Shown one piece after another: positions 1 to 6,125 of a DNA stretch of 8,412 nucleotides (positions are counted from its first letter, which is position 1; the number at the start of each line of letters is the position of its first letter). A program made the translations under genes and the position numbers. The notes under the pieces are model-generated. The model was not told where the DNA came from. It worked only from the letters and a program-made list of their open reading frames with translations, and did not search any database. The DNA is from Nitrosopumilaceae archaeon (GTDB lineage: Archaea > Thermoproteota > Nitrososphaeria > Nitrososphaerales > Nitrosopumilaceae), in assembly GCA_007571225.1 (NCBI GenBank), contig RKRU01000076.1, positions 1 to 8,412 on the forward strand, written 5' to 3'.

Positions 1-1
1 G

Positions 2-388
2 GTTCAAGCACCGTCCACTACCCCTATTCCGATCCGGAGGGGCGGCAGCAACGGGGAGGTTGTGGCCAACGCATACAGGACAAGGGACAGCATAAGCATC
101 ACGACTGTGGGTGGTACGGCCGGACTCAACGAGAATATCGCGCCGTTCAAGGCCTTCTTTATAGACAAAATTCTGGAGGGCATGCGGAGAAAGGATATGG
201 AGGATGCCCAGAACGGTACCATACCGGGCGAATCGGTCATACAGTACGACGTGAACACCGACGACTCGGGGGGAATCAGGGAGATACTTGTGCGGAATTA
301 CAGGGATGACAGGAGGGCAAAGGAGATCATAAGTACGGTCGGCTGGTCATTTACGCGGATGATTGAGAAGGCCGAGGGCTTGCATTGA
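2..388 (+). CDS. Unrecognised protein upstream of guaA, 5'-truncated by the window edge
   Basis: The reading frame is open from base 2 to a TGA at 386-388. I do not recognise the family. The only conventional start in frame is GTG at 62, giving 108 residues. The purine-rich GGAGGT at 55-60 is only one base from that GTG, too close for a normal ribosome binding site, so the gene probably starts beyond the window. The first visible residues are Pro/Thr/Arg/Gly-rich and linker-like. The remainder is a mixed alpha/beta-looking soluble sequence with many charged residues (NYRDDRRAKE near the C-terminus) and no membrane segment or metal motif. The stop overlaps the TTG start of guaA by four bases (TTGA), so the two genes are very likely co-transcribed and translationally coupled. 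That suggests, but does not prove, a link to purine synthesis. The frame is well supported; start and function are not. Confidence 0.7.
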   Translation, partial: VQAPSTTPIPIRRGGSNGEVVANAYRTRDSISITTVGGTAGLNENIAPFKAFFIDKILEGMRRKDMEDAQNGTIPGESVIQYDVNTDDSGGIREILVRNYRDDRRAKEIISTVGWSFTRMIEKAEGLH

Positions 389-1911
389 CAGATAGGATAA
401 CCGTACTTGATTTTGGATCCCAGTATAGCCATCTTATATGCAGGCGCATCAGAGAGTTCTCAGTATACGCGGATCTCGTCCCGTATGATATAGGCATGGA
501 CGAACTCCAGAGGCGCAACCCCAAGGGGATAATATTATCCGGGGGCCCCTCTAGTGTGAGCAGTCCCGATGCTCCCATTCCAGACGGCGGCATATTTGAG
601 ATGGGGTTGCCGTTGCTGGGAATATGCTATGGACACCAGCTTATCGTGGATAGGTACGGGGGTATGGTAAAGCGGGCAAATCGAGAGTACGGCTCTTCCC
701 TGCTTACCATAGATAATGACGCAGACTTGTTGCACGGCATAGGCAGCTCGGTTCGGGCATGGATGAGCCACGGCGACGAGGCCGAACAGGTTCCGGGCGG
801 ATTTGATGTGGTGGGCCACACCGAGAGCTCAAAGGCTGCCGCGATCGCCTCGCAAACAGAACCGGTATACGGCATACAGTTCCATCCCGAAGTGGTCCAC
901 ACCGAGCAGGGCACCCGGATTTTGGAGAACTTTGTTCTCCACATATGCGGCGCTAGGCAGGAATGGACTATGGACAAGTTTGTGGATGCTACAGTGGCGC
1001 GCCTCTCAAGGACCGAAGGGAGCGTACTGTGCGGCGTCAGTGGCGGGGTAGATTCAACTGTTGCAGCACTGCTGATACACAGAGCAGTAGGAGACAGGTT
1101 GCAGTGCGTTTTTGTGGACAACGGACTGCTCCGTATGGGGGAGGCAAACGAGATCTCTTGTATGTTTGCCGACAACTTTGGAGTTAACTTTGCTGCAATA
1201 GATGCCTCTGACTCCTTTATGGAGGCGCTCAGGGGAGTGTCGGATCCCGAAGTTAAGAGAAAGAGGATAGGTGAGGTGTTTGTGCGCGTCTTTACCGAGT
1301 TTGCCAAGGGAAATGGGCCGTTCCGGTGGCTGGCCCAGGGTACGCTGTACCCCGACGTGATAGAGAGCGGGGTGTCGAAGGGGCCGGCGGCCGTGATAAA
1401 GTCCCATCACAATGTCGGCGGCCTGCCATCTTGGCTTGATCTTGAGGTGTTAGAACCACTCCGCGACCTGTACAAGGACGAGGTGAGGGAGGTTGCCAGA
1501 CTGCTTGGGGTGCCAAAGGAGATCTACATGCGGCATCCGTTTCCGGGACCTGGACTTGCGGTGAGGATAATGGGCGAGGTGACTCCAGAGAAGCTGGAGA
1601 TTGCGCGGGTTGCAGGCAGGATTGTAGAAGACGAACTTGCCGATGCGGGACTGTACAACGATACGTGGCAGGCCTATGCGGCAGTGGGCGATGACAAGGC
1701 AGTCGGCGTCGTAGGGGATGAACGGATGTACGGAAACGTGGTTATGATAAGGGTGGTGGACTCGACTGATGCGATGACTGCCGACTGGAGCAGGCTTCCG
1801 CACGGCCTGCTTGAGAAGATGAGTAACCGGATCACAAACGAGATAGACAGCGTGACATGGGTTACATACGCCATATCAAGCAAGCCGCCTGCTACAATAG
1901 AGCCGCAATAA
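385..1911 (+). CDS. guaA: GMP synthase (glutamine-hydrolysing), fused two-domain form
   Basis: GuaA converts XMP, ATP and glutamine to GMP, AMP, PPi and glutamate in the cytosol, the last step of de novo GMP synthesis. The 508-residue protein has the full bacterial-type order. Residues 1-190 are a class I glutamine amidotransferase with the nucleophile Cys81 in GICYGHQL and the His167/Glu169 pair in FHPEV. From about 197 comes the ATP-pyrophosphatase domain with the P-loop SGGVDS at 219-224. The C-terminal dimerisation domain contains KSHHNVGGLP and HPFPGPGL and ends in KPPATIE (500-506), the usual GuaA terminus. All catalytic residues are present. The start is TTG at 385, overlapping the preceding stop by four bases, with GAGGG at 374-378 as a plausible ribosome binding site. 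Many euryarchaea split this enzyme into two genes, so the fused form argues against a typical euryarchaeon. It converges with the nitroreductase gene 33 bp downstream. Confidence 0.97.
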   Translation: MTDRITVLDFGSQYSHLICRRIREFSVYADLVPYDIGMDELQRRNPKGIILSGGPSSVSSPDAPIPDGGIFEMGLPLLGICYGHQLIVDRYGGMVKRANREYGSSLLTIDNDADLLHGIGSSVRAWMSHGDEAEQVPGGFDVVGHTESSKAAAIASQTEPVYGIQFHPEVVHTEQGTRILENFVLHICGARQEWTMDKFVDATVARLSRTEGSVLCGVSGGVDSTVAALLIHRAVGDRLQCVFVDNGLLRMGEANEISCMFADNFGVNFAAIDASDSFMEALRGVSDPEVKRKRIGEVFVRVFTEFAKGNGPFRWLAQGTLYPDVIESGVSKGPAAVIKSHHNVGGLPSWLDLEVLEPLRDLYKDEVREVARLLGVPKEIYMRHPFPGPGLAVRIMGEVTPEKLEIARVAGRIVEDELADAGLYNDTWQAYAAVGDDKAVGVVGDERMYGNVVMIRVVDSTDAMTADWSRLPHGLLEKMSNRITNEIDSVTWVTYAISSKPPATIEPQ

Positions 1912-1914
1912 CCA

Positions 1915-1948
1915 TAGTTGTCGTCACAACTACACACGTCACAACTAC
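1915..1948. repeat. Hairpin and 12-bp direct repeat between convergent genes
   Basis: Between the guaA stop (1911) and the nitroreductase stop (1945), bases 1915-1921 (TAGTTGT) and 1926-1932 (ACAACTA) form a perfect 7-bp stem with a four-base loop. The 12-mer CGTCACAACTAC occurs at 1922-1933 and again at 1937-1948, a 15-bp period. The second copy runs into the nitroreductase stop codon. A symmetrical hairpin between converging genes could end or stabilise both transcripts, but there is no T-run on either strand, so a terminator role is only inferred. Confidence 0.4.
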
Positions 1949-2667
1949 CACAGTACATGCACTAGGTCGCCTAGGTTGCGCCTAGGCTTTGGAAACTTTG
2001 TCTGCTTGGGATATCCTACACAAAGAAGCGATGATGGCACCATGTCCGTACCTATGACATCCATGACCTTCTGTTCGTCAAACATTCCAATCCATATGGA
2101 GCTCAAGCCTAGGGCTTGTGCTGCCAGCTGCGAGTATCCCGCTGCCAGCGTGGCATCCTGTATTGCAAACTTTTTGAGTATGTACTCTGGAAAATCAAAT
2201 TTTACACGGGCCGGATTCTTGCAGAATACTAGAACAAGCGGTGCGTTGACGTATGGCTGGCCGTTGCACGCTGCAACTAGGAGCTTCTTCTTCTCGACAC
2301 TGCGTACTAGGAATATCTCAAATCCTTGGTAGTTGCCTGCCGTGGGTGCTGTGTCTGCTGCGGCAATTATCTTGTCCACCTTCTCTGGTTCTATTGGTCT
2401 CTCGATAAACTTTCGTGTAGAGCGCCGGGCTGCCATCACTGCAAAGAGTTCTGAGTCTATCGGAGTACTACCTGTGTCGGTTGGAGCACCTAGAATGGAG
2501 TTGAGCAGCCTGTTTCGCATCTCTAGATTAGATTTTCCTGCGGCGCCAGCAGGCTTGTAGCCTGCAGGATATATGGCAATCCCGCTGTTACTCTCATCTT
2601 CGTCCTCTTTACCGCCATCACCATCCTCCTGCATATCCGCACCTGCGGCCATGTCACATATTGACAT
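1945..2667 (-). CDS. Nitroreductase-family FMN oxidoreductase with acidic N-terminal extension
   Basis: The protein has 240 residues and matches the nitroreductase fold (FMN-dependent, usually homodimeric, using NAD(P)H). The core starts near residue 71: ELFAVMAARRSTRKF (73-87) is the FMN-phosphate-binding start of the family, followed by APTAGNYQ (107-114), a QDATLAAGYSQLAAQALG helix (170-187), SSIWIGMF (189-196), and GYP...KPRR near the C-terminus. The core alone is the normal length of about 170 residues. The extra N-terminal part of about 70 residues includes an acidic low-complexity stretch (residues 14-28, mostly D, E, G, S). I kept the ATG at 2667 because a TATA box lies about 31 bp upstream, placing the transcript start within a few bases of it. 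Met50 or Met78 would otherwise be alternatives. The natural substrate cannot be told from sequence; family members reduce quinones, flavins, nitro compounds or halogenated aromatics. Confidence 0.88.
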   Translation of the reverse strand: MSICDMAAGADMQEDGDGGKEDEDESNSGIAIYPAGYKPAGAAGKSNLEMRNRLLNSILGAPTDTGSTPIDSELFAVMAARRSTRKFIERPIEPEKVDKIIAAADTAPTAGNYQGFEIFLVRSVEKKKLLVAACNGQPYVNAPLVLVFCKNPARVKFDFPEYILKKFAIQDATLAAGYSQLAAQALGLSSIWIGMFDEQKVMDVIGTDMVPSSLLCVGYPKQTKFPKPRRNLGDLVHVLW

Positions 2668-2693
2668 GCCTGTCTATTAAGGAATTACTGATC

Positions 2694-2702
2694 ATTTTAT
2701 AA
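2694..2702 (-). promoter_or_regulatory. TATA box of the nitroreductase gene
   Basis: On the minus strand this reads TTATAAAAT, a good archaeal TATA match. Its centre (about 2698) is 31 bp from the ATG at 2667, so with the usual 25-27 bp spacing transcription would begin at about 2671-2673. That gives a leader of roughly five bases or none. This supports the upstream ATG over internal start codons. Confidence 0.6.
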
Positions 2703-2703
2703 C

Positions 2704-2852
2704 GCCCGGACCGTCCGTCTCAGGCCTCAGGCGGGGGTGTGTGGGGCCTGGCCGTAGTACTGGAATCGGCCTGGCCTGCCAAAATTTGCGGCATACCGTC
2801 TCAAGCCCCCGCAGAAGATGTTTGGGAGAATGCAGAGGATCCTACACATCTG
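2704..2852. other. GC-rich spacer with inverted and direct repeats
   Basis: This spacer between the kinase stop and the nitroreductase promoter has no plausible gene. It holds a 9-base direct repeat GGCCTGGCC (2745-2753 and 2768-2776), the octamer CCGTCTCA twice (2715-2722 and 2796-2803), and a 7-bp inverted repeat GCGGGGG (2731-2737) with CCCCCGC (2806-2812). It could fold strongly as RNA in the 3' region of the kinase transcript. There is no convincing T-run, only AAATTTTGG on the minus strand near 2781-2789. I assign no function. Confidence 0.35.
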
Positions 2853-3971
2853 TTATAAAAGGCAGGCTCCTATGACCCCTGCTGAGTCTCCCAGCCTGTT
2901 CCTTAGAATCGGGATGTCCGAAGCCATGTCCGAGAAGATCTTTTCACGTACTGATTTTATTCCCAAGTCGTACAGCATCCCAATGTTTGACAGGCCTCCA
3001 CCTAGCACGATGGCGTCGGGGTCTAGTATGTCTACTACGTTGGCAAGGCCGTATCCAAGGTTCTCAAACCATTCATCCCTCCATATACGGGCGTTGTCTG
3101 GCGTGCCGGGCGGCTCTATACTGTACTGTCCGGCCGGGTCTATACTACTCTTGTTGATATTGTCATTACTCCTACCCCTACCGTCATTACTCCTACCCCT
3201 ACAGTCACTGCTCCTACCGTCGTTGTCGTTGTCACTACCCCTACAGTCACTGCTCTTGCTACTCCTACCGTCGTCGGAAACCTCATCGTTGTTCTCATAA
3301 AAGAGAGACTCCCGGCCTGACAGTATCTCTTGCATGGAACATCTCTGTCCAGTAAGCTCCTCCCATCTGTGCTCCAGTGCGGGGCCGCTTATGTAGGTCT
3401 CCACACAACCGCGCCTGCCGCAATAGCAGTGATTGCCTTCTATGTGCAGGGTGTGGTGCCCCCATTCACCGGATATACCTGTCCTGCCACGGTGTATGCG
3501 CCCGTCAATTACGATTCCCCCGCCGACTCCGGTGCCCATTATGACCCCAAACACCGTCTGGAATCCTGCTCCCGCGCCTAGGACGGCCTCTGCCAGTGCA
3601 AAACAGTTTGCATCGTTTTCCATTACTATCTTTGTGTTCAACCGTCTTTGAAGATCGTGGTGCAGTGGCATGTTCTGCAGGGACTGTGTGTTGCTGTTTC
3701 GGATGACTTCTTTATCCCCATCCGCATGGATGTATGCGGTACCGGGAGTACAGACGCCTATCTTTTCCACCTTGGAGGGGTTCGGCGCTACCTCTGCTAT
3801 CAGGGATGTGATTGTGGAGACTATTTTGTTATAATCGTGGCTTGGAGTTTTTGTCCTGATCCGCTTCAATATGTTGTAGTTCTCGTCAAGGAGGATGGCT
3901 TCTGTCTTTGTACCGCCTAGGTCAACCCCTACGGCGTACTTGCCTGTGGGTGGTTTTGCTGTGTTGTACAA
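2853..3971 (-). CDS. ROK-family sugar kinase with a repeat-coded hydrophilic insertion
   Basis: ROK kinases phosphorylate sugars such as glucose, fructose or N-acetyl amino sugars with ATP in the cytosol. In this 372-residue protein the phosphate-binding DLGGTK is at 17-22, the catalytic Asp120 lies in ENDANCFAL, and GTGVGGG is at 147-152. The ROK zinc signature is complete (His172, Cys182, Cys184, Cys189, with GEWGH and CYCGRRGCVE), and the C-terminal adenosine-binding IVLGGGLSN is at 321-329. Typical members have about 300 residues. The surplus lies between about 222 and 292, where residues 236-270 are five heptads rich in Ser, Asp, Arg and Gly coded by 21-bp tandem repeats. The insertion falls after the zinc module and keeps the frame, so the enzyme is probably active. 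The start is TTG at 3971: no ATG or GTG lies in frame before the upstream stop, and an AT-rich box sits 27 bp before it. The all-cysteine zinc motif with GEWGH excludes regulator-type ROK proteins, and there is no helix-turn-helix. The sugar substrate is unknown. Confidence 0.9.
   Translation of the reverse strand: MYNTAKPPTGKYAVGVDLGGTKTEAILLDENYNILKRIRTKTPSHDYNKIVSTITSLIAEVAPNPSKVEKIGVCTPGTAYIHADGDKEVIRNSNTQSLQNMPLHHDLQRRLNTKIVMENDANCFALAEAVLGAGAGFQTVFGVIMGTGVGGGIVIDGRIHRGRTGISGEWGHHTLHIEGNHCYCGRRGCVETYISGPALEHRWEELTGQRCSMQEILSGRESLFYENNDEVSDDGRSSKSSDCRGSDNDNDGRSSDCRGRSNDGRGRSNDNINKSSIDPAGQYSIEPPGTPDNARIWRDEWFENLGYGLANVVDILDPDAIVLGGGLSNIGMLYDLGIKSVREKIFSDMASDIPILRNRLGDSAGVIGACLL
3162..3266. 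repeat. 21-bp in-frame tandem repeat inside the kinase gene
   Basis: Five consecutive 21-bp units begin at 3162, 3183, 3204, 3225 and 3246. Units 1 and 2 differ at one base. Units 3-5 are more diverged, but the 17-mer CCCCTACAGTCACTGCT recurs at a 42-bp offset (3196-3212 and 3238-3254), which is two units. On the minus strand each unit codes seven residues ending in a Ser/Asn/Asp triplet such as SSD or SND (kinase residues 236-270). The period is a multiple of three, so copy-number change would keep the frame. Confidence 0.85.
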
Positions 3972-3993
3972 CAGATCAGCAGCAGCGCGTGAG

Positions 3994-4003
3994 TAATTAT
4001 GAA
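3994..4003 (-). promoter_or_regulatory. Weak TATA-like box of the kinase gene
   Basis: The minus strand reads TTCATAATTA here, with its centre about 27 bp upstream of the TTG start at 3971. This is the spacing expected for a leaderless transcript. The box is a poor match to the archaeal consensus and several similar CATAAT motifs lie just upstream, so the assignment is tentative. Confidence 0.3.
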
Positions 4004-4020
4004 TTGTGGTGTGTTGTTGG

Positions 4021-4060
4021 GTATTATGCTACTGAGTATTATGCTACTGGATATTATGAC
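4021..4060. repeat. 15-bp tandem repeat upstream of the kinase gene
   Basis: The unit GTATTATGCTACTGA (4021-4035) is repeated as GTATTATGCTACTGG (4036-4050) and followed by a partial third copy ATATTATGAC (4051-4060). It lies in the 99-bp spacer between the thermosome stop and the kinase start. Read on the minus strand, each unit carries a CATAAT motif, giving three TATA-like cores spaced 15 bp apart and 50-90 bp upstream of the kinase start. It may be simple slippage or may affect the kinase promoter. Confidence 0.8.
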
Positions 4061-4070
4061 AGGCTGGCTT

Positions 4071-5705
4071 TTACATCGGTGGCGCTCCGCCGCCACCCGG
4101 TCCGCCACCCGGTCCGCCAGAGACTGCGATAACGTCGTCTATCCTGAGAATCATGCAGGCCGCCTCGGCTGCCGACTTTATAATCTGCTCCTTTACCAAA
4201 ACAGGTTCTATGACATCTGTCTCTAGCATGTTGATAATCTTGGTGTTTCTAGCGTCGATTCCCGTCCATGTGTCGCCTTGGTCCTGTCTTGCCCTGAGCG
4301 TGGCCATCGTATCTATGGGGTCCATTCCAGCATTCTCTGCTATGGTAAGTGGTATTGTCTCTAGGGCCTCTGCGAATTTCTTGATTGCAAGCTGCTCGCG
4401 TCCGTCAAAGCTGTTGGCCCATCCCTTTAGTTGGGTTGCCACGTATGCCTCAGCAGCTCCTCCTCCGGCCACTATGGATGGCTTTTCAATAACATCCTTT
4501 ACTACCATGAGGGCATCGTGTATTGAACGATCAACTTCGTCCACGACCCTCTGTGAACCACCGCGAATCAGCATGGATACTGATTGTGCGTCCTTGCACC
4601 CCTCAATGAAGACCCATTTGTCGGACTCTACCTTCTTCTGCTGTGCCAGATCTGCAGAACCAAGATCATCAGCAGAGAGGTCGTTTATGTTGCTGATTAC
4701 GCGTCCTCCGGTAGCCTTTGCCAATTTTGTCATGTCGCTCTCCTTTACACGTCGGACTGCCATTATGTTGTGCTTTGAGAGGTAGTGCTGGGCTATGTCG
4801 TCGATGCCCTTTTGGCATATTACGACGTTTGCTCCAGACTCGTGTAGCTTGTTTACCATCTCCTTTAACATGCGGTTCTCCTCTTCAAGGAACATCTGCA
4901 TCTGTAGTGGATCGGATATGCGTATCTCGGAACTCATCTCGGTCTTTTCTATCTCCAGTGCAGTGTCTACAAGGGCAATCCTAGCATTATCTATCTTGGA
5001 AGGCATTCCACTGTGGACTATCTCCTTGTCCAACACTATTCCGTTGATTATCTGAGTGTCGTGTATTGAACCTCCAGCCTTCTTCTCCACCTTTATGTTG
5101 TCTAGGTCAACTGTGTATGAGCCGTCTTTTCTCTTCTCGACAATCATTAGAATCGCACTTACCACGACCTCTGCAAGTTCCGTGCTGTCGTCTGAGATCA
5201 GCTTTGACTCCATGCTTGTCTTTGCTACCTTGATTAGCGTGTCACGGTCGTTGGCAGTTATCGCCTTTGATATGCTTGTGTATATCTCAAGGGCCTTTTC
5301 AGCGGCAGCCTGGAATCCCTCTACTATGGTTGCAGAGTGGACATCCTTCTTTAAGAGATCCTCTGCTCTTGCCAGCAGGGCCCCTCCGAAGACTACCGAC
5401 GAGGTAGTTCCGTCCCCGACCTCGTTGTCTACCGTCTTGGATATCTCCACTATCATCTTTGCCGCTGGATGCTGGACATCTATCTCCTTTAGTATGGTAG
5501 CCCCGTCGTTGGTTATGGTGACGTCGCCCAATGAATCAACTAACATCTTGTCAAGCCCACGCGGACCAAGACTGCTCTTTACCAGCTCGGCCACAAGCTT
5601 TGCTGCTGTAATGTTATTCTGCTGAGCATCCTTGCCTTTCTGCTGCAAAGCACTCTCTTTTAAAACCAGAACTGGTCCGTTTGGTCCTTGTTGGATTGAT
5701 GCCAT
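4071..5705 (-). CDS. ths: Thermosome subunit (group II chaperonin)
   Basis: This is one subunit of the cytosolic archaeal double-ring chaperonin that folds proteins with ATP and a built-in lid. The protein is 544 residues, a normal length. Equatorial and nucleotide-binding motifs are intact: SSLGPRGLDKML (44-55), TNDGATILKE (65-74) and GDGTTS (97-102), whose Asp98 is the expected catalytic residue. The second half carries GGGAAE (414-419), ENAGMDPID (457-465) and GIDA (482-485). The apical domain with lid helices lies between about 210 and 370. The C-terminus is the flexible Gly/Pro-rich tail ending in Met, partly coded by a 12-bp repeat (4093-4104 and 4105-4116). The start is ATG at 5705, with no strong ribosome binding site and TATA-like boxes just upstream, consistent with a short-leader transcript. 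Only one subunit gene is in the window; whether the ring is homo- or hetero-oligomeric cannot be told. The upstream region carries the element shared with ade. Confidence 0.97.
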   Translation of the reverse strand: MASIQQGPNGPVLVLKESALQQKGKDAQQNNITAAKLVAELVKSSLGPRGLDKMLVDSLGDVTITNDGATILKEIDVQHPAAKMIVEISKTVDNEVGDGTTSSVVFGGALLARAEDLLKKDVHSATIVEGFQAAAEKALEIYTSISKAITANDRDTLIKVAKTSMESKLISDDSTELAEVVVSAILMIVEKRKDGSYTVDLDNIKVEKKAGGSIHDTQIINGIVLDKEIVHSGMPSKIDNARIALVDTALEIEKTEMSSEIRISDPLQMQMFLEEENRMLKEMVNKLHESGANVVICQKGIDDIAQHYLSKHNIMAVRRVKESDMTKLAKATGGRVISNINDLSADDLGSADLAQQKKVESDKWVFIEGCKDAQSVSMLIRGGSQRVVDEVDRSIHDALMVVKDVIEKPSIVAGGGAAEAYVATQLKGWANSFDGREQLAIKKFAEALETIPLTIAENAGMDPIDTMATLRARQDQGDTWTGIDARNTKIINMLETDVIEPVLVKEQIIKSAAEAACMILRIDDVIAVSGGPGGGPGGGGAPPM

Positions 5706-5728
5706 CTCTTTTCTTCGAAATTACGTCC

Positions 5729-5747
5729 TAAAAATACCCTTTTTAAA
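5729..5747 (-). promoter_or_regulatory. TATA region of the thermosome gene
   Basis: Two TATA-like boxes occur on the minus strand: TTTAAAAAGG at 5738-5747, which would give a leader of about 10-12 bases, and TATTTTTA at 5729-5736, which would give a leaderless message from the ATG at 5705. A third possible box, CTTATAAAGG, lies at 5779-5788 and would give a leader of about 50 bases. Sequence alone does not decide between them. Confidence 0.5.
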
Positions 5748-5792
5748 TGTAAGACTACTGCTCCGGTTACAAGACTCCCCTTTATAAGCACC

Positions 5793-5864
5793 CAGTGGCT
5801 GTTTGAGTCCCCCATACATGAATGACTAACCCAATGCACAAATTCAGCGGATTGCTTACGACTG
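5793..5864. other. Copy A of a shared 72-bp element, upstream of the thermosome gene
   Basis: Bases 5801-5859 align without gaps to 8078-8136 at about 40 of 59 positions by eye, and 14 of the 19 differences are transitions. Blocks kept in both copies include TGAATGAC, CACAAATT and GTCCCC. The copy begins with CAGTG (5793-5797) and ends with ACTG (5861-5864), which are complementary. It contains an inner dyad, AATTC (5841-5845) with GGATT (5849-5853), counting one G-T wobble. It lies 88 bp upstream of the thermosome start codon and directly upstream of a minus-strand TATA-like box. Function unknown. Confidence 0.55.
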
Positions 5865-6125
5865 ATCTTAATGGTTGTGAGGGGTGGGGTTGATGGAGGT
5901 AACCTGTAACTTGTTCTGACACGCGCGATTGATGCCTGATGGCTTGTGGATTTATCGTACCGCCTGATTATAAGGATACATATGTTTTAGGTCTGGTATA
6001 AAGTGACCTATCTGAGATGCCCATGTGCCCTTCCGGCGGGGGTGGCCTCGTGGATTTTTCGTCGGCTGTAGATTGGTGTGGCGAATCATCTTCTTTTCTG
6101 ATTCAATTGTGGGCGCCGGCATCTG

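Larger units (their letters stand above)
5706..6125. other. 420-bp spacer between ade and the thermosome gene
   Basis: From the thermosome start outward this spacer holds its TATA boxes (5729-5788), the element shared with the ade upstream region (5793-5864), then about 260 bp in which I find no convincing gene, RNA gene or T-run terminator for ade. A 23-codon plus-strand frame (5822-5893) exists but is too short to trust. Around 5960-6005 there are AT-rich words such as ATTATAAGG and GTATAAAG, with no credible coding sequence behind them on either strand. Confidence 0.5.

Noticed and set aside
627..1307. A 226-codon minus-strand frame inside guaA.
   Set aside because: It is antisense to the catalytic domains of GuaA, rich in Ser, Thr and Pro, with no motifs; typical of a shadow frame.
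2777..2800. A possible third copy of the shared element upstream of the nitroreductase gene (TGCCAAAATTTGCGG resembling the middle of copy A).
   Set aside because: Only a short stretch matches, gaps are needed, and the conserved TGAATGAC and GTCCCC blocks and complementary ends are missing.
3162..3266. The regular repeats were considered as a CRISPR array.
   Set aside because: Units are contiguous with no spacers, have a 21-bp period, lie in frame inside a gene, and no cas genes are nearby.
2818..3300. A plus-strand frame of 160 codons with a run of Leu/Ser/Pro repeats that resembles a membrane segment.
   Set aside because: It is the reverse reading of the 21-bp repeat inside the ROK kinase; the Leu-rich run is a by-product of CTCCTACC-type repeats.
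4153..5625. Long plus-strand frames antisense to the thermosome gene.
   Set aside because: The opposite strand is an intact conserved chaperonin; these frames arise from its codon bias and show Ser-rich composition without motifs.
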